Positions 63,221 through 64,000 of a DNA stretch of 64,000 nucleotides are shown in pieces. Under the pieces are notes generated by a model that was not told the origin of the DNA, did no database searches, and saw only the letters and a list, made by a program, of their open reading frames with translations. Each line of letters opens with the position of its first letter. The first letter of the stretch is position 1. Origin of the DNA: Bin87 sp034420475 (GTDB lineage: Bacteria; Chloroflexota; Dehalococcoidia; Lucifugimonadales; UBA3495); assembly GCA_034420475.1 (NCBI GenBank), contig DAOULH010000057.1:62001-126000 (forward strand). Direction: 5' to 3'. Position numbers and translations under genes: made by a program.

Positions 63221-63955
63221 ATGCGAGACAAGTGGGCAATTCGCGAATCGGTTTGGACTGCGCTGGAAACGGCGCGAGTGGTAAGGGGGAAGTCGGTTCA
63301 CGACAAGATCCCCAACTTCATCGGAAGCCAGGACGCGGCAACCCTGGCGTCGGAGTTGCCCGAATGGGAAGCCGCCCGGGCCGTCAAGAGCAACCCGGAC
63401 CAGGCGCAACGTCCGTTGCGACAACTGGCCCTGGAACAGGGCAAGCTGCTGTACATGGCGGTGCCGAGGCTCAAAGATGAGCGGGTTTTCATCGAACTCG
63501 ATCCTTCTCGTCCCGAAGTTGAGCCGTCAAAGGCGTCCACCATCTCGGGGGCGTTCAAAGTGGGCCGGCCGGTTTACGTGCACGAGATGCAGCCCGTGGA
63601 CCTGGTGGTGTCCGGATCGGTAGCGGTCAACATTCAGGGCGTCCGCATCGGCAAGGGTGGCGGGTTCGCGGACCTGGAGTACGGCCTGGCAGCGGCGGCC
63701 GGCGTGGTGAAACCGGGCACGCCGGTAATCAGCACGGTTCACCCCATGCAACTGCTCGACGAGGACCTGCCGTGGACACAACACGACGTGCCGCTGGACA
63801 TCGTCGTCACCACGGAGACTGTCATCCGATGTAACAACGGCGAGGAAGAGTTGCCACGTCCCCAGGGCATTTACTGGGAAGACCTGGACGAGCGGAAGAT
63901 CCGCTCCATCCCGCTGTTGGTGAAACTGCGGGAGGAGAGCCAAACCAACGGTTGA
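63221..63955 (+). CDS. 5-formyltetrahydrofolate cyclo-ligase-like protein
   Basis: 244 residues from ATG 63221 (GTG 63209 is also in frame). IRESVWTALETARVVR near the start, PRLKDERVFIELDP, and the key GVRIGKGGGFADLEYGLAAA near 145. It resembles the MTHFSD-type branch of the cyclo-ligase family, with a role in folate one-carbon metabolism inferred only from family. Confidence 0.85.
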   Translation: MRDKWAIRESVWTALETARVVRGKSVHDKIPNFIGSQDAATLASELPEWEAARAVKSNPDQAQRPLRQLALEQGKLLYMAVPRLKDERVFIELDPSRPEVEPSKASTISGAFKVGRPVYVHEMQPVDLVVSGSVAVNIQGVRIGKGGGFADLEYGLAAAAGVVKPGTPVISTVHPMQLLDEDLPWTQHDVPLDIVVTTETVIRCNNGEEELPRPQGIYWEDLDERKIRSIPLLVKLREESQTNG

Positions 63956-64000
63956 TGACGGAACCAACCCAGCGATCCACAAAAGGGGCGACCAGTCGGC

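Overview
The window is GC-rich and gene-dense. It comes from a free-living or host-associated bacterium that I would place, tentatively, near Dehalococcoidia/SAR202-like Chloroflexota. That placement is inference from the protein repertoire: luciferase-like F420/FMN monooxygenases, Rieske dioxygenases, PuuE-like deacetylases, amidohydrolases, and a zinc-ribbon L28. There is no rRNA, and I could find no convincing tRNA. Core genes (mutL, rpmB, rpe, argH, uvrC, serS, lysS) are scattered among catabolic and accessory genes, as expected for a chromosomal segment.

Layout. 1-3.7 kb: a VWA lipoprotein diverges from an HTH-TM-TPR protein. 3.9-10.5 kb: a minus-strand catabolic run (VOC protein, NTF2-like protein, HpaB-type monooxygenase, DUF7662 protein, SDR, two-subunit Rieske dioxygenase, second SDR) faces a divergent amidohydrolase. 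12-22 kb: single hydrolases and oxidoreductases (MBL fold, M19-like dipeptidase, luciferase-like oxidoreductase, PuuE-like deacetylase, EEP phosphatase, FAD oxidase, alpha/beta hydrolase), plus a membrane protein/nuclease pair and an unusual permease-RDD fusion. 22.5-30 kb: mutL, a HicBA-like pair, a HAD protein, an ArsC-family gene with an in-frame UGA, rpmB, rpe-argH and a sugar isomerase-like protein. 30-39.8 kb: a pterin dehydratase leading a nuclease-rich operon, a second luciferase-like enzyme, isochorismatase, PIG-L deacetylase, aldehyde dehydrogenase and a PIN-domain pair. 40-46.3 kb: uvrC, a ComDE-like TPP decarboxylase next to a substrate-binding protein that also has an in-frame UGA, and a FIST protein. 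46.6-51.5 kb: a defence-like island with a PemK/MazF-like toxin, a large ISP-like restriction-methyltransferase, a Panacea/SocA antitoxin with a small membrane protein, and a broken second methyltransferase start. 51.5-64 kb: a solute-binding protein, VOC protein, PEP mutase/isocitrate lyase-family protein, DUF429 protein, aquaporin with an attenuator-like leader, deacetylase plus nitrile-hydratase-like protein, serS, two Uma2 paralogues, lysS, YIP1-like and cyclo-ligase-like genes.

Two observations stand out. First, two separate genes have one in-frame UGA each, at positions where I would expect cysteine. Both have an upstream Shine-Dalgarno start and a hairpin just after the UGA, so selenocysteine insertion is a serious candidate; in the ArsC-like protein the motif would be UxxC. 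Second, a roughly 160-bp interspersed repeat, carrying the familiar CATTGCGAG palindromes, is bounded by GTAAC/G-type inverted ends. It is flanked by 8-bp direct repeats in several copies, two of them perfect, and one copy has split a methyltransferase remnant. It therefore behaves as a non-autonomous mobile element, most like an IS66-type MITE.
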